Below, in pieces: positions 1-9,921 of a stretch of 64,000 nt of DNA. How positions within the stretch are numbered: position 1 is the stretch's first letter; every line of letters begins with the position of its first letter. The notes beneath the pieces are model-generated. The model was not told where the DNA came from. It made no database searches and worked only from the letters and a program-made list of their open reading frames with translations. This stretch comes from Nonomuraea wenchangensis (GTDB taxonomy: Bacteria > Actinomycetota > Actinomycetes > Streptosporangiales > Streptosporangiaceae): the NCBI RefSeq assembly GCF_900111685.1, contig NZ_FOHX01000010.1:186001-250000 (forward strand). Reading direction: 5' to 3'. The position numbers were made by a program, and so were the translations under genes.

Positions 1-1
1 C

Positions 2-799
2 CGCATCGTCCCGGTCGGGATCTCCCACGAGGGCTGGCGGCCCGACCTGCTCACGGGCGCGATGCGGCAGTCCGGGGCCCGCCTCGCCTACCTCATGCCC
101 GACTTCCAGAACCCGACCGGCGCCCTCATGGACGACGCCACCCGCGCCGCCGTGACCGCCGCGGCCCGGCGCCACGACGCGCTGCTGCTCATCGACGAGA
201 CCTGGCAGGAGCTGGCGATCGACGAGGTGCCGCCCACCTCGCCGATGGCCGCCTTCGACACCGACAGCCGGGTGATCAGCGTCGGGTCGGCGTCCAAGCT
301 GTGGTGGGGCGGGCTGCGCGTGGGCTGGATCCGGGCCACCGCCGCGCTGGCCCGCCGCCTCGCCACGCACCGCGCGGTCGTCGACATCGCCGGCCCCGTG
401 CTGGAGCAGCTCGCCGTGGCGCGGCTGTTCGACCGGCTGGAGGAGACCCGCGCCGAACGCCGCCGCGCCCTGCGCGCCTCCCGCGCCGCCCTGGTGGACG
501 GGCTGCGCGAGCACCTGCCCGGATGGACGTTCACGGTGCCGCGCGGCGGCGGCACGCTCTGGGTCCGGCTGAACGGTGACGCCGCAACCCCGCTCGCCGA
601 GGCCGCCGCCGGGCACGGCGTCCGGCTCGCGCCCGGCCCCTGGTTCGGCCTGGAGGGCACCCTGGAGGGCTACCTGCGGCTGCCGTTCACCCTGCCGCCC
701 CAGGCGCTGGCCGAGGCCGTCGTCCGCCTGCGCGCCGCCCGCGAGCACGGCCCCGTCGGCTCCGTCCCCGTCCCCGACTCGCTCAGCGCGATGGTGTGA
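2..799 (+). CDS. MocR/PdxR-type aminotransferase-like regulator, C-terminal part (5' end outside window)
   Basis: The reading frame is open from the first bases, so the N-terminus lies upstream; 265 residues are visible. They form the large-domain half and small domain of a fold-type I PLP aminotransferase: PDFQNPTG (Asn contacting PLP), LLLIDE (Asp facing the pyridine nitrogen) and SASKLWWGGLRVGW, where Lys99 of the visible part (bases 296-298) is the likely Schiff-base lysine. The absence of a fixed amino-acid-binding signature and the PTGALMDDATR segment resemble the aminotransferase domain of GntR/MocR regulators, which carry an N-terminal winged helix; that helix would be upstream and cannot be seen. 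A free-standing aminotransferase is the alternative. It converges on the next gene with only 9 bases between the stops. Confidence 0.75.
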   Translation, partial: RIVPVGISHEGWRPDLLTGAMRQSGARLAYLMPDFQNPTGALMDDATRAAVTAAARRHDALLLIDETWQELAIDEVPPTSPMAAFDTDSRVISVGSASKLWWGGLRVGWIRATAALARRLATHRAVVDIAGPVLEQLAVARLFDRLEETRAERRRALRASRAALVDGLREHLPGWTFTVPRGGGTLWVRLNGDAATPLAEAAAGHGVRLAPGPWFGLEGTLEGYLRLPFTLPPQALAEAVVRLRAAREHGPVGSVPVPDSLSAMV

Positions 800-808
800 G
801 CGGCCCGC

Positions 809-1417
809 TCACTGGGAGGCGCCCCTGGCCATCGGGAAACGCCATTTGAACCGCATGGCCGTGATGCGCAGCCCGAAGGCCAGCAGCGCCGCGGCGAGGG
901 TGGCGGGCCAGCCGTGCATCCCGTATGACGACAGCGCCGCCATCACCCCGGACCCGAGCATCGCCGGCACGGCGTAGAGCTGGCGGTCGTAGAGCAACGT
1001 CGGGATCTCCCCGGCCAGCACGTCCCGCAGCATGCCGCCGCCCACCGCCGTGACGACGCCCAGCAGGGTGGCGTGCAGCGGGTTGAGCCCGTACTCCAGG
1101 GCCTTCTCGGTGCCGACCGCGCAGAACAGCCCGAGCCCGGCCGCGTCCAGCACCAGGATGGCGGGCATCACCCGGGCCACGTGCGGGTGCCAGAAGAAGA
1201 CGATCACCGTGGCGGCCACCGGCACCAGGACGTAGCCGAGGCTCTGGAACGCGATCGGCCGCACGTTGAGTATCAGGTCGCGGACCACGCCGCCGCCGAG
1301 CGCGGTCATCGAGGCCAGCACCAGCATGCCCACCCCGTCCAGCCGTTTGCGCACGCCCATCAGCGCACCGGACAGGGCGAAGACGAAAATTCCGACAAGA
1401 TCCAGGATTTCTGACAC
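809..1417 (-). CDS. TRIC/UPF0126 (YicG-like) membrane protein
   Basis: This is a 202-residue hydrophobic protein with about seven membrane segments. It is built from two homologous halves, each carrying the family hallmark GGGxxRD (GGGVVRD at 41-47, GGGMLRD at 126-132). Bacterial members of this family form trimeric cation channels related to eukaryotic TRIC channels; some have been proposed to carry glycine or other small solutes. Length matches the family (about 200-210). It lies 9 nt upstream of the peptide transporter's stop, both on the minus strand, so the two could be co-transcribed. Family assignment is firm; the substrate is unknown. Confidence 0.85.
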   Translation of the reverse strand: MSEILDLVGIFVFALSGALMGVRKRLDGVGMLVLASMTALGGGVVRDLILNVRPIAFQSLGYVLVPVAATVIVFFWHPHVARVMPAILVLDAAGLGLFCAVGTEKALEYGLNPLHATLLGVVTAVGGGMLRDVLAGEIPTLLYDRQLYAVPAMLGSGVMAALSSYGMHGWPATLAAALLAFGLRITAMRFKWRFPMARGASQ

Positions 1418-1426
1418 GGTGGATTT

Positions 1427-2920
1427 CTACCGGATCGAGGAGGGAAGGGCCTCCGCGTGGTAGTGCTCGGCCATCAGCACCCGCAGCCGCCGCGTGAACA
1501 TGAACAGCGCCACCCCCGCCACGATCGCCATGACCGCCAGCACCAGGTAGTAGGCCGGCTCCGACAGCACCGCGCCGAGCCGCCCCGTCTGCCCGCCGAC
1601 CGCGTCGCCCACCGAGACCGCGATGAACCACACGCCGAGCATCTGCGCCTTGAACGCCTCCGGCGCCAGCTTCGTCGTCACCGACAGCCCGACCGGGCTG
1701 AGCGACAGCTCGCCGAACACCTGGATCGCGTACACCAGCACCAGCCACCACACCGACACCCGCCCGGACTGGGCCAGCCCCGCCGCCACCGCCATGACCA
1801 CGAAGCTCAGCCCCACCATGACCAGCGCGAAGCCGAACTTCTGCGGCGTGCTCACCCGCGTGCCCAGCTTGACCCAGAGCGCCGCGAACACCGGCACGAA
1901 GATCATGATGAGCAGCGGGTTGAACGACTGCGTCGTGGCCGGCTGGATGTGGACCCCGAACAGCGACAGGTCGGTGTGGTCCGCGGCGAAGGCCAGCAGC
2001 TTGCTCGGCGCCAGGTCGTAGATCATCCAGAAGATGGCCGCGGCCACGAAGAGCCAGATGTAGGCCTTCATCCGGTCGCGTTCCTCCTGCGACAGCTCGT
2101 GGCTGCCCAGCATGATGTACGAGAAGTAGACGATCGGCACGATGAGGATGACCACGGTGATCACGATCGTCAGCCGGTCGATCGTGAGCGTGCCGCTCGC
2201 CGCCCAGATCGCCAGCGCGGCCACGACCACGGCGGCGCCGAGACCCGCCACACGGCCGAAGCGGCGCCGTTCGGCGGGCGTCAGCCGCAGGCCCGGCCGC
2301 TCGCCGACGCCGCGCAGCGCGCGCCTGCCCCACACGTACTGGGTCAGGCCGAGCGCCATGCCGACGGCCGCCGCGCTGAAGCCGAGGTGCCAGCGGTCGC
2401 CGTCGGCCAGCCAGCCGACCACGATCGGCGCGAAGAACGCCCCCAGGTTGATGCCGAGGTAGAACAGCGAGAACCCGGCGTCGCGGCGGCCGTCCTCGTC
2501 CTCGGAGTAGAGCCGGCCCACCATGACCGAGATGTTCGGCTTGAGCAGTCCTGTGCCTGCGATGATCAGCAGCAGCCCGAGCCAGACGAAGAACGGCGCC
2601 GGCACCGGGATCGCCATGCTGATGTGCCCCAGCATGATGACGAACCCGCCCCAGAACACCGACCTGCGCGCCCCCAGGACGCGGTCGGCCACCCAGCCGC
2701 CCGGCAGCGCCACCAGGTAGATGAGCGCGCCGTAGACGCCGACGACCGCCTGCGCCGTCTCCGGCGGCAGGCCCAGCCCCTGGCGGGCCGGCGAGGCGGC
2801 CATGAACGTGTAGAGGATCGCGCGCAGGCCGTACCAGCTGAACCGCTCCCACATCTCGGTGCCGAAGAGCGTCGCCAGGCCCCACGGATGTCCGAAGAAC
2901 GTCCTGCCGCTGCCCCGCAT
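1427..2920 (-). CDS. Proton-dependent oligopeptide transporter (POT/PTR family, MFS)
   Basis: This is a 497-residue integral membrane protein with 12-14 hydrophobic helices. The POT proton-coupling motif ExxERFxxYG is present as TEMWERFSWYG (residues 21-31), and the second PTR2 signature appears as FYLGINLGAFFAP. These mark symporters that import di- and tripeptides with protons, like DtpA/DtpT. Length is typical of the bacterial family. It diverges from the acyl-CoA ligase at 3068 across about 147 nt that must hold both promoters. The peptide substrate range cannot be read from sequence. Confidence 0.9.
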   Translation of the reverse strand: MRGSGRTFFGHPWGLATLFGTEMWERFSWYGLRAILYTFMAASPARQGLGLPPETAQAVVGVYGALIYLVALPGGWVADRVLGARRSVFWGGFVIMLGHISMAIPVPAPFFVWLGLLLIIAGTGLLKPNISVMVGRLYSEDEDGRRDAGFSLFYLGINLGAFFAPIVVGWLADGDRWHLGFSAAAVGMALGLTQYVWGRRALRGVGERPGLRLTPAERRRFGRVAGLGAAVVVAALAIWAASGTLTIDRLTIVITVVILIVPIVYFSYIMLGSHELSQEERDRMKAYIWLFVAAAIFWMIYDLAPSKLLAFAADHTDLSLFGVHIQPATTQSFNPLLIMIFVPVFAALWVKLGTRVSTPQKFGFALVMVGLSFVVMAVAAGLAQSGRVSVWWLVLVYAIQVFGELSLSPVGLSVTTKLAPEAFKAQMLGVWFIAVSVGDAVGGQTGRLGAVLSEPAYYLVLAVMAIVAGVALFMFTRRLRVLMAEHYHAEALPSSIR

Positions 2921-3067
2921 CGCCGTGCCCCCACTGTGACGGATCGCATCCGATCCATCACTCTACGTCAGAGATGCCGCTCTTTCCGTGCAAGGTCTTG
3001 CCGCTGTCCGGCCCCTGTGGTGCGATGCAAGCCATTCATGCAAGTGAATACTGACTGGAGGCGCGCC

Positions 3068-4918
<1,851 letters not shown>

Positions 4919-4998
4919 TCCCGTCTTTTACCGGCTTTACCAATAGGGGCGTGTGTCAAGGGTTTGGCCATGACCGGGCGGTTCCTACCGTCTTGATC

Positions 4999-6567
4999 AT
5001 GACCAGAGGACTGCTACTCGCCTCGCTCGCGGCGGGGACGCTCGTGGCTCCCGCGTCCGCGTCCACCGCCGCCGCCGGGGTCCCCGTCAGGCTGCTGCCT
5101 GTCTCCGCGCCCGTGCCCTCCTCGGAGGAGGGGCCCGTCATCCGCGCCATCAGCGTGCGGCCCGCCGACCCCGTCGTCGGGCCGCGCGGCTCCGTCCGCC
5201 TGGTGATCGACGTGGTCGCCAAGGGGACGTCGGGCAAGAACGGCGTCACCGTCAAGGTCGAGCCTGGCGCTCCGCCCGGCCCGGTGCTGGCGTCCAAGCC
5301 GCTGCCCGACGAGCCGCCGTCCGACCCCACCCCCGCCGAGCAGCCCGACCCGGAGTTCCCGGCTGACCCCTTCGGACCGGGATCCTCGTCCGACCCCTCC
5401 GGATCCGGATCCTCGGCGGAACACTCCCGACCGGGGGCCCCGGCCGAGCACTCCCGACGCGGAGCCCCGGCGGAACACTCCCGACCGGGAACCTCGGCCG
5501 AGCACTCCCGACGCGGGGCCCCGGCGGAACGCTACCGACCGGGATCCTCGCCCGAACGCTCCCGACCGAGGGTCCCGGCCGAAACCGCCGACCCGGAGTA
5601 CCCGGTCGAGTATTCCCAACTGGGGCTCCCGGACGTTAATCCCGAGCTGGGGTTCTCGGCCGGGCCTTCCGGGGTGACCGCCGCCGGCGAGCTGTCCGGG
5701 CTCGCCGACCCGGTCGCGCAGGCCACGCCGACCGTGGCAGCCACGCCGGCCGAGGATGCCGCGCCAACCGTGGCAGCCACGCCGGCCGCGCCGACTGATT
5801 CGGCGACACCGGCCGACCCGGCGACGCAGGCCGAGCTGACCGCTCCCGACGCCCCGGCGACGCCAACCGATTCGACCACCCCGACCGCCCCGACCGCCCC
5901 GGCGGCGCCGGCCGGCTCGACGGACTCGCCCGACTCGACCGGCTCGACCGACTCGACGCCGACCGAGTCGGCCGTTCTCGCGGCGTCGTCGGACCTGGCC
6001 CTGGCGTCCACGGCCAAGCACGCCGGCGCGACCTCGAAGGCGCGGGGGCCGTACCTGCACCTGGTCCCGCTCACCAGCGCCGTCGTCGCGAGCCCTGGCG
6101 CGCGGCGGGAGGCCGACGGCTGGGAGACGTGGCGCTTCCTCCCCGACAAGAGGCTCAGCCGCTACTACCCGACCGGCACCTGGACGGTGGCCGCCACCGC
6201 CCGCGGCAAGGACGGCCGGACCGTGACCGAGTACGCCACCTTCCAGTTCCGCCGCGCGACCCGCCTGTCGCCCGTGCACGTCGAGAAGGCCGGGTCCGGC
6301 GGCGCGGTCCGCGTACGCGGTTCGCTGACCCGCGTCGACCCGCGCGGCCTGACCGACTACGGCCCGTACGGCAAGCAGCGCCTGGAGGTCCTGTGGCGCC
6401 AGGACTGGCACTCCGAGTGGCGGCAGGTCGCCCAGACCGTCACGGACGCCGCGGGCGGCTTCGATACCAGGATCTGGGGCCGGCCGCAGGGCTACTGGCG
6501 GGTCCGCTTCCCCGGGAACACTCACTACGCCGCCTACACCTCCAGGACCCGACGAACCCAGAGGTAA
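4999..6567 (+). CDS. Secreted protein with 9-residue tandem repeats, Ala/Thr/Pro-rich linker and C-terminal beta-sandwich-like domain
   Basis: The product has 522 residues. An N-terminal Sec signal runs to about residue 25-30 (hydrophobic LLLASLAAGTLVAPASAS). Next is a short folded segment, then a repeat tract (about 139-192) with units like AEHSRPGAP, then a low-complexity Pro/Ala/Thr/Ser linker. The C-terminal region of about 170 residues has alternating hydrophobic strands and ends in a WRVRFPGNTHYAA segment. That last domain is recognisably related to the next gene's product (shared pattern G-x-L ... W ... VxTD/GxxGxF ... G-x-W-R), so the two are probably paralogs. No LPXTG or membrane anchor is visible, so export to the cell wall or medium is likely. 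Function unknown. The start is the ATG after GTCTTGATC; no strong Shine-Dalgarno is seen. Confidence 0.6.
   Translation: MTRGLLLASLAAGTLVAPASASTAAAGVPVRLLPVSAPVPSSEEGPVIRAISVRPADPVVGPRGSVRLVIDVVAKGTSGKNGVTVKVEPGAPPGPVLASKPLPDEPPSDPTPAEQPDPEFPADPFGPGSSSDPSGSGSSAEHSRPGAPAEHSRRGAPAEHSRPGTSAEHSRRGAPAERYRPGSSPERSRPRVPAETADPEYPVEYSQLGLPDVNPELGFSAGPSGVTAAGELSGLADPVAQATPTVAATPAEDAAPTVAATPAAPTDSATPADPATQAELTAPDAPATPTDSTTPTAPTAPAAPAGSTDSPDSTGSTDSTPTESAVLAASSDLALASTAKHAGATSKARGPYLHLVPLTSAVVASPGARREADGWETWRFLPDKRLSRYYPTGTWTVAATARGKDGRTVTEYATFQFRRATRLSPVHVEKAGSGGAVRVRGSLTRVDPRGLTDYGPYGKQRLEVLWRQDWHSEWRQVAQTVTDAAGGFDTRIWGRPQGYWRVRFPGNTHYAAYTSRTRRTQR
5413..5574 (+). repeat. Six 27-bp tandem repeats inside the secreted-protein gene
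   Basis: Six in-frame 27-bp units encode variants of AEHSRPGAP. Units 1-4 alternate between HSRPG and HSRRG, giving a 54-bp higher-order period; units 5 and 6 have diverged (AERYRPGSS, PERSRPRVP). The repeat is rich in Arg and His, unlike the acidic and Thr-rich linker that follows. Confidence 0.85.
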
Positions 6568-6675
6568 GGGACTTGTAGCTGAAACGTGATCTCCTTTGCC
6601 GCAACTTTCCTTGACCTTTACGAGTCAATGGTTGACGTGTCCTATTTGGGGCGCGTTCGTGACGGGGAAGGAATC

Positions 6676-7170
6676 ATGAAGATGCGACGAATCGCAGCCG
6701 GTCTGGCGGCCGCCGCCCTGGGCGCCTCGGTGCTCGCCACGGCGGCCACGCCCGCGTTCGCGGACGAGCCGGACCCGGACTTCGCCGGCGGCAACACGAG
6801 CCTGGCGCTCGACGCCAACCCCGAGCCCGCCTGGCGCGGCAAGCCGATCCGCCTCGACGGCAAGCTGTCGGTGCAGTGCGAGGATGACTACATCAGCGGG
6901 TTCGTGCAGGTGCTCCACTCCGACGCCTGCAAGAAGCAGGAGCGCTGGCACCGCCTGGCCTGGAAGCGGATCGTGATCCTCTTCCAGCCGAACGGCACCG
7001 GCAAGTGGGAGTACGTCGACTCGGTCAGGACCGGCCGCGACGGCTACTTCCACACCCGCGTCCAGGCCCGTACGTCGGGCACCTGGCGTGCCGTCTTCGA
7101 GGGCGCCAGGCACCTGGAGCCGTCGGAGGCCACCGACTACGTCAAGGTCATCGGCCGCCGCCACCACTGA
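6676..7170 (+). CDS. Small secreted protein related to the C-terminal domain of its upstream neighbour
   Basis: The product has 164 residues with a clear Sec signal peptide (KMRR, hydrophobic stretch, TPAFA cleavage site near residue 29). The mature part of about 135 residues contains two cysteines (Cys in VQCEDD and Cys in SDACKK) that could form a disulfide, and the pattern IRLDGKL ... WEYVDSVRTGRDGYFHTRV ... GTWRAVFEG. This parallels the last 120 residues of the preceding protein, suggesting tandem duplication. GGGGAAGG lies 5-8 nt before the ATG. The enzymatic or structural role is unknown. A perfect 17-bp hairpin follows 19 nt after the stop. Confidence 0.7.
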   Translation: MKMRRIAAGLAAAALGASVLATAATPAFADEPDPDFAGGNTSLALDANPEPAWRGKPIRLDGKLSVQCEDDYISGFVQVLHSDACKKQERWHRLAWKRIVILFQPNGTGKWEYVDSVRTGRDGYFHTRVQARTSGTWRAVFEGARHLEPSEATDYVKVIGRRHH

Positions 7171-7189
7171 GGCCCGGCCTGCTGCTCCC

Positions 7190-7227
7190 GCCGGACGCCC
7201 GGCCGCTTCGGCGGCCGGGCGTCCGGC
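7190..7227 (+). terminator. Strong 17-bp hairpin, probable terminator
   Basis: A perfect 17-bp GC stem (7190-7206 paired with 7211-7227) closed by the very stable UUCG tetraloop. It follows the small secreted-protein gene and precedes moaA. There is no U-run, as is common for actinobacterial terminators. Confidence 0.7.
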
Positions 7228-7320
7228 ATTCCCGGACGTGCGGCGACAAGGTGGTTTTGAGTACGGCCGGAACCACGTCGTAGGCTGGCTCTCTGGCGAT
7301 CGAAATGGAGGTGACGCCCC

Positions 7321-8310
7321 GTGTTGCGAGACTCGTTCGGACGGGTGGCGACGGATCTCAGGGTGTCCCTCACGGACAAGTGCAACCTGCGCTGCACCTA
7401 CTGCATGCCTCCCGAGGGGCTGGACTGGCTGCCGAGCGCCCAGCTGCTCACGGCCGACGAGATCGTCCGCCTGGTGGGTGTCGGCGTCGAGCGTCTGGGC
7501 ATCACCGAGGTCCGCTACACCGGCGGCGAGCCGCTGCTGCGGCGCGAGCTGGTAGACATCGTGGCCCGCACCGCCGCACTGGAGCCCCGGCCGCAGGTCT
7601 CGCTGACCACCAACGGCATCGGCCTCGCCCGCCTGGCCGGGACGCTGGCCGACGCCGGGCTCGACCGCGTCAACGTCTCACTCGACACCCTCGACGCCGA
7701 CACGTTCAAGCGTCTCGCCCACCGCGACCGGCACGCCGACGTCATCGCCGGCCTCGCCGCCGCCGACCGCGCCGGGCTGCGCCCCGTCAAGATCAACGCG
7801 GTGCTCATGCGCGGCGTCAACGAGCACGAGGCCGTCCCGCTGCTGCGCTGGTCGCTGGAGCAGGGCTACGAACTGCGCTTCATCGAGCAGATGCCGCTCG
7901 ACGCGCAGCACGGCTGGAGCCGCGAGGCCATGGTCACCGCCGACGAGATCCTCGGCCTGCTGTCGGAGGCGTTCGACCTGACGCCGGACGACCAGGAGGA
8001 GCGGGGCAGCGCGCCCGCCGAGCGCTTCCTGGTGGACGGCGGGCCCGCGCGGGTCGGCGTCATCGGCTCGGTCACCCGCCCGTTCTGCGGCGCCTGCGAC
8101 CGCGTCCGGCTCACCGCCGACGGCCAGGTCCGCAACTGCCTGTTCGCGACCGAGGAGTCCGACCTCAAGACCGCGCTGCGGGCCGGCGCCACGGACGAGG
8201 AGCTCGCGGCGCGCTGGCAGGCGGCGGTCGCACGCAAACGCGCCGGCCACGGCATCGACGACCCGTCCTTCCTCCAGCCCTCCCGCCCGATGTCCGCCAT
8301 CGGCGGCTGA
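7321..8310 (+). CDS. moaA: GTP 3',8-cyclase MoaA (molybdenum cofactor step 1)
   Basis: The product has 329 residues. It is a radical-SAM enzyme that, with MoaC, turns GTP into cyclic pyranopterin monophosphate. The N-terminal radical-SAM cluster motif CNLRCTYC (CxxxCxxC) is at about 22-29, the GGEP SAM-binding motif is in RYTGGEPLL, the second 4Fe-4S site is FCGACDRVRL...RNC near 258-275, and the C-terminal double glycine of MoaA is present (SAIGG). Start is GTG with GGAGG 9-10 nt upstream. The mobA-like gene follows after 5 nt, so the two are probably co-transcribed. Confidence 0.96.
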   Translation: MLRDSFGRVATDLRVSLTDKCNLRCTYCMPPEGLDWLPSAQLLTADEIVRLVGVGVERLGITEVRYTGGEPLLRRELVDIVARTAALEPRPQVSLTTNGIGLARLAGTLADAGLDRVNVSLDTLDADTFKRLAHRDRHADVIAGLAAADRAGLRPVKINAVLMRGVNEHEAVPLLRWSLEQGYELRFIEQMPLDAQHGWSREAMVTADEILGLLSEAFDLTPDDQEERGSAPAERFLVDGGPARVGVIGSVTRPFCGACDRVRLTADGQVRNCLFATEESDLKTALRAGATDEELAARWQAAVARKRAGHGIDDPSFLQPSRPMSAIGG

Positions 8311-8315
8311 CCCCC

Positions 8316-9191
8316 ATGACCGACGGCCCTCAGTCGGGGGAGCCGGGCGCCACGCCCGGCGGCCCTGAGCGAGGCGGGCCCGCGGGCTGGTCCCCGGCCG
8401 CGACCTTCGACGCCGTGGTGCTGGCCGGAGGCGAGGCCAGGCGGCTCGGAGGGCGCGACAAGCCGGGCATCACCGTCGGCGGCCGATCGCTCGTCGAGAA
8501 CGTCGTCGCCGCCGCGTCCGGCGCCCGCCGCACGATCGTGGTGGGCCCCGAGCGCCCCCTTCCCGGCGTACGGTTCGCGCGCGAGGACCCGCCGGGCGGC
8601 GGGCCCGTCCCCGCCCTGGCCGCGGGACTGGCGCACGTGACCGCCCCGTGGGTGGCGCTGCTCGCCGGGGACCTGCCGTTCCTCACGCGGGCGCACGTCG
8701 CCGCGCTGCTGGAGGCCGCGCCGCCGGGCGCGGGCGCGGTGATGGTGGACGACGGCGGGCGGGAACAATGGCTGGCGGGCGTCTGGCCGGCCGCCGAGCT
8801 GCGGAGCGCGCTCGCCGCCTACGCAGGCCGCTCGCTGCGCGGCCTGCTGGCCCCGCTGGTCGGCGCGCGCCTGACGCCGCCCGGACGCCCCTGGTTCGAC
8901 TGCGACACGATCAACGACCTGGAGGAGGCACACATGCACGTGCTCGACGAATGGACCGCCCTGGCCTGCAAGGAGCTGGGCATCGACCCGGCGGCCGTGG
9001 ACCGCGACCAGATCCTCGACCTCACCAAGGAGGTCGCCCACGGCGTGGCCCGCCCGGCCGCGCCGCTGACGGCATACCTGCTGGGCCTGGCCCAGGGCGC
9101 GGGCACCGCCCCCGAGGACGCCGTCGCCAAACTGACCACATTGGCGAAGAACTGGCCGGCGGCGGCCACCGGGACGCTGACAGACGGCTGA
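8316..9191 (+). CDS. mobA: Molybdenum cofactor guanylyltransferase (MobA) fused to a DUF6457 domain
   Basis: The product has 291 residues. Residues about 30-205 are a MobA-type nucleotidyltransferase: VVLAGGEARRLGGRDK is the phosphate-binding loop with its conserved Lys, LLAGDLPFL holds the metal-binding Asp, and WFDCDTINDLEEA is the C-terminal MobA signature. It would transfer GMP to molybdopterin to give bis-MGD. From about residue 207 the sequence continues without a break into a helical domain (LDEWTALACKELGID ... VAHGVARPAAPLTAYLLG) that I recognise as DUF6457, an actinobacterial family often encoded as a separate gene beside Mo-cofactor genes. No internal stop or ribosome site separates them, so the fusion looks real. 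Confidence 0.85.
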   Translation: MTDGPQSGEPGATPGGPERGGPAGWSPAATFDAVVLAGGEARRLGGRDKPGITVGGRSLVENVVAAASGARRTIVVGPERPLPGVRFAREDPPGGGPVPALAAGLAHVTAPWVALLAGDLPFLTRAHVAALLEAAPPGAGAVMVDDGGREQWLAGVWPAAELRSALAAYAGRSLRGLLAPLVGARLTPPGRPWFDCDTINDLEEAHMHVLDEWTALACKELGIDPAAVDRDQILDLTKEVAHGVARPAAPLTAYLLGLAQGAGTAPEDAVAKLTTLAKNWPAAATGTLTDG

Positions 9192-9221
9192 CACTCGAAC
9201 GAACTCTTGAAGTCAAGCCCG

Positions 9222-9264
9222 CTCCCGCCTGAAGATTTCCTGTGAATAACAGGAGGGGCGGGAG
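9222..9264 (+). terminator. Imperfect hairpin after mobA
   Basis: CTCCCGCC (9222-9229) pairs with GGCGGGAG (9257-9264), and an inner TCCTGT/ACAGGA stem (9238-9243 with 9249-9254) sits within it. Its position 30 nt after the mobA stop fits transcription termination. Confidence 0.4.
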
Positions 9265-9348
9265 TGAAAACGATTTCGGGAAAGCAGTCCTATCGGACCG
9301 GGCCGGCGTCGCCGTTCTAGATCATCTGCTGACGCAGGTTTGACCGGG

Positions 9349-9463
9349 AAAAGGGCGACGCCGGGTGGTTACGGGGGCAAACCACCCGGCGTCGCTTCAT
9401 CGGCGTTCCGACGGGGGCCCGGAACGCCGGCACCAGCACTCCGACGGGGGACCGGAGCGCTTG
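9349..9463 (-). ncRNA. Candidate small RNA with three CCCCC loops (6C/B11-like), ending in an intrinsic terminator
   Basis: Read on the minus strand, three stem-loops lie in a row. Each has a 9-nt loop of the form xxCCCCCGU: stem 9453-9460/9436-9443, stem 9420-9429/9401-9410 (10 bp) and stem 9380-9395/9355-9370 (16 bp). The last is followed by CCUUUUCCC, as in a Rho-independent terminator. The first stem has a G-U pair on the minus strand but an A-C mismatch on the plus strand, so the minus strand is the RNA. Tandem hairpins with C-rich loops are the hallmark of the actinobacterial 6C RNA (B11 in mycobacteria), which binds G-rich mRNA sites. Here the loops have five Cs, not six, and there are three hairpins, so identity with 6C is inferred. 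The 5' end is estimated. Confidence 0.65.
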
Positions 9464-9468
9464 GCTAA

Positions 9469-9500
9469 AGCGTACACCTACAACCCATGGGATGCGTCAA
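9469..9500 (-). promoter_or_regulatory. Possible promoter of the C-rich-loop small RNA
   Basis: On the minus strand TTGACG (9500-9495) matches a sigma-A -35 element. TACGCT (9474-9469) fits TANNNT, but the 20-nt spacer is longer than usual. The predicted start falls just before the first hairpin. Confidence 0.4.
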
Positions 9501-9507
9501 GACTTAG

Positions 9508-9831
9508 TCACGACCCGATCTCGCGTCGATGCAGCGGTATCTCGCTTTGGTTAGCCTCAGGGTCCTGAAAGGCAGGAGGTGGGGCGGGCTCGCCCCTCTC
9601 ATTGGCCCCGATTACCGCTATGTATGGCAAAAACACGGCGCCGGCGATGAAGAGCAGCCTGAACGGCCACGGCACGGGCACCACCACCGCGAGGATCAGG
9701 CACAGCGTGCGGATGCCCATCTGGACGAGATATCTGACCTCACGCCGGTGGATGTCCGCCGTCAGCGACGGTTTGGCGTCGGTGACCTGGTGGACGTCCG
9801 GGTTTCTGCGCCACCGCTTCATACCTTCCAC
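9508..9831 (-). CDS. DUF3099 small membrane protein
   Basis: The product has 107 residues. A basic N-terminus (KRWRRNPD, RREVRY) leads into two adjacent hydrophobic helices (about 39-55 and 57-75: LCLILAVVVPVPW, LLFIAGAVFLPYIAVI), then a polar tail. The pattern MGIRxxCxxLAVVVPxPW...FIAGAVFLPYIAV is that of the actinobacterial DUF3099 family. Start is GTG with GAGGA 5 nt upstream; an internal ATG four codons later has no properly spaced ribosome site. Its 3' end is about 8 nt from the putative small-RNA promoter on the same strand. Function unknown. Confidence 0.75.
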   Translation of the reverse strand: MEGMKRWRRNPDVHQVTDAKPSLTADIHRREVRYLVQMGIRTLCLILAVVVPVPWPFRLLFIAGAVFLPYIAVIGANERGEPAPPPAFQDPEANQSEIPLHRREIGS

Positions 9832-9921
9832 GGTAGTCCTCGGAACACGAGCTCGGGACGGCGCACCCGGGCGGCGGAGGGGGTCATGCGATCATGGCCT
9901 TCGGGTAAGGAGGAGAGGGAT

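Noticed and set aside
1457..3067. Upstream extension of the acyl-CoA ligase frame
   Set aside because: This part is antisense to the peptide transporter, is His/Arg/Gln-rich, and the ATG at 3068 has a proper ribosome site.
9300..9400. Plus-strand attenuator after mobA (three mutually complementary GGCGTCGCC-type segments)
   Set aside because: The U-run lies on the minus-strand side, and the first stem pairs better on the minus strand, so a minus-strand RNA explains the structure more simply. No plus-strand gene follows closely.
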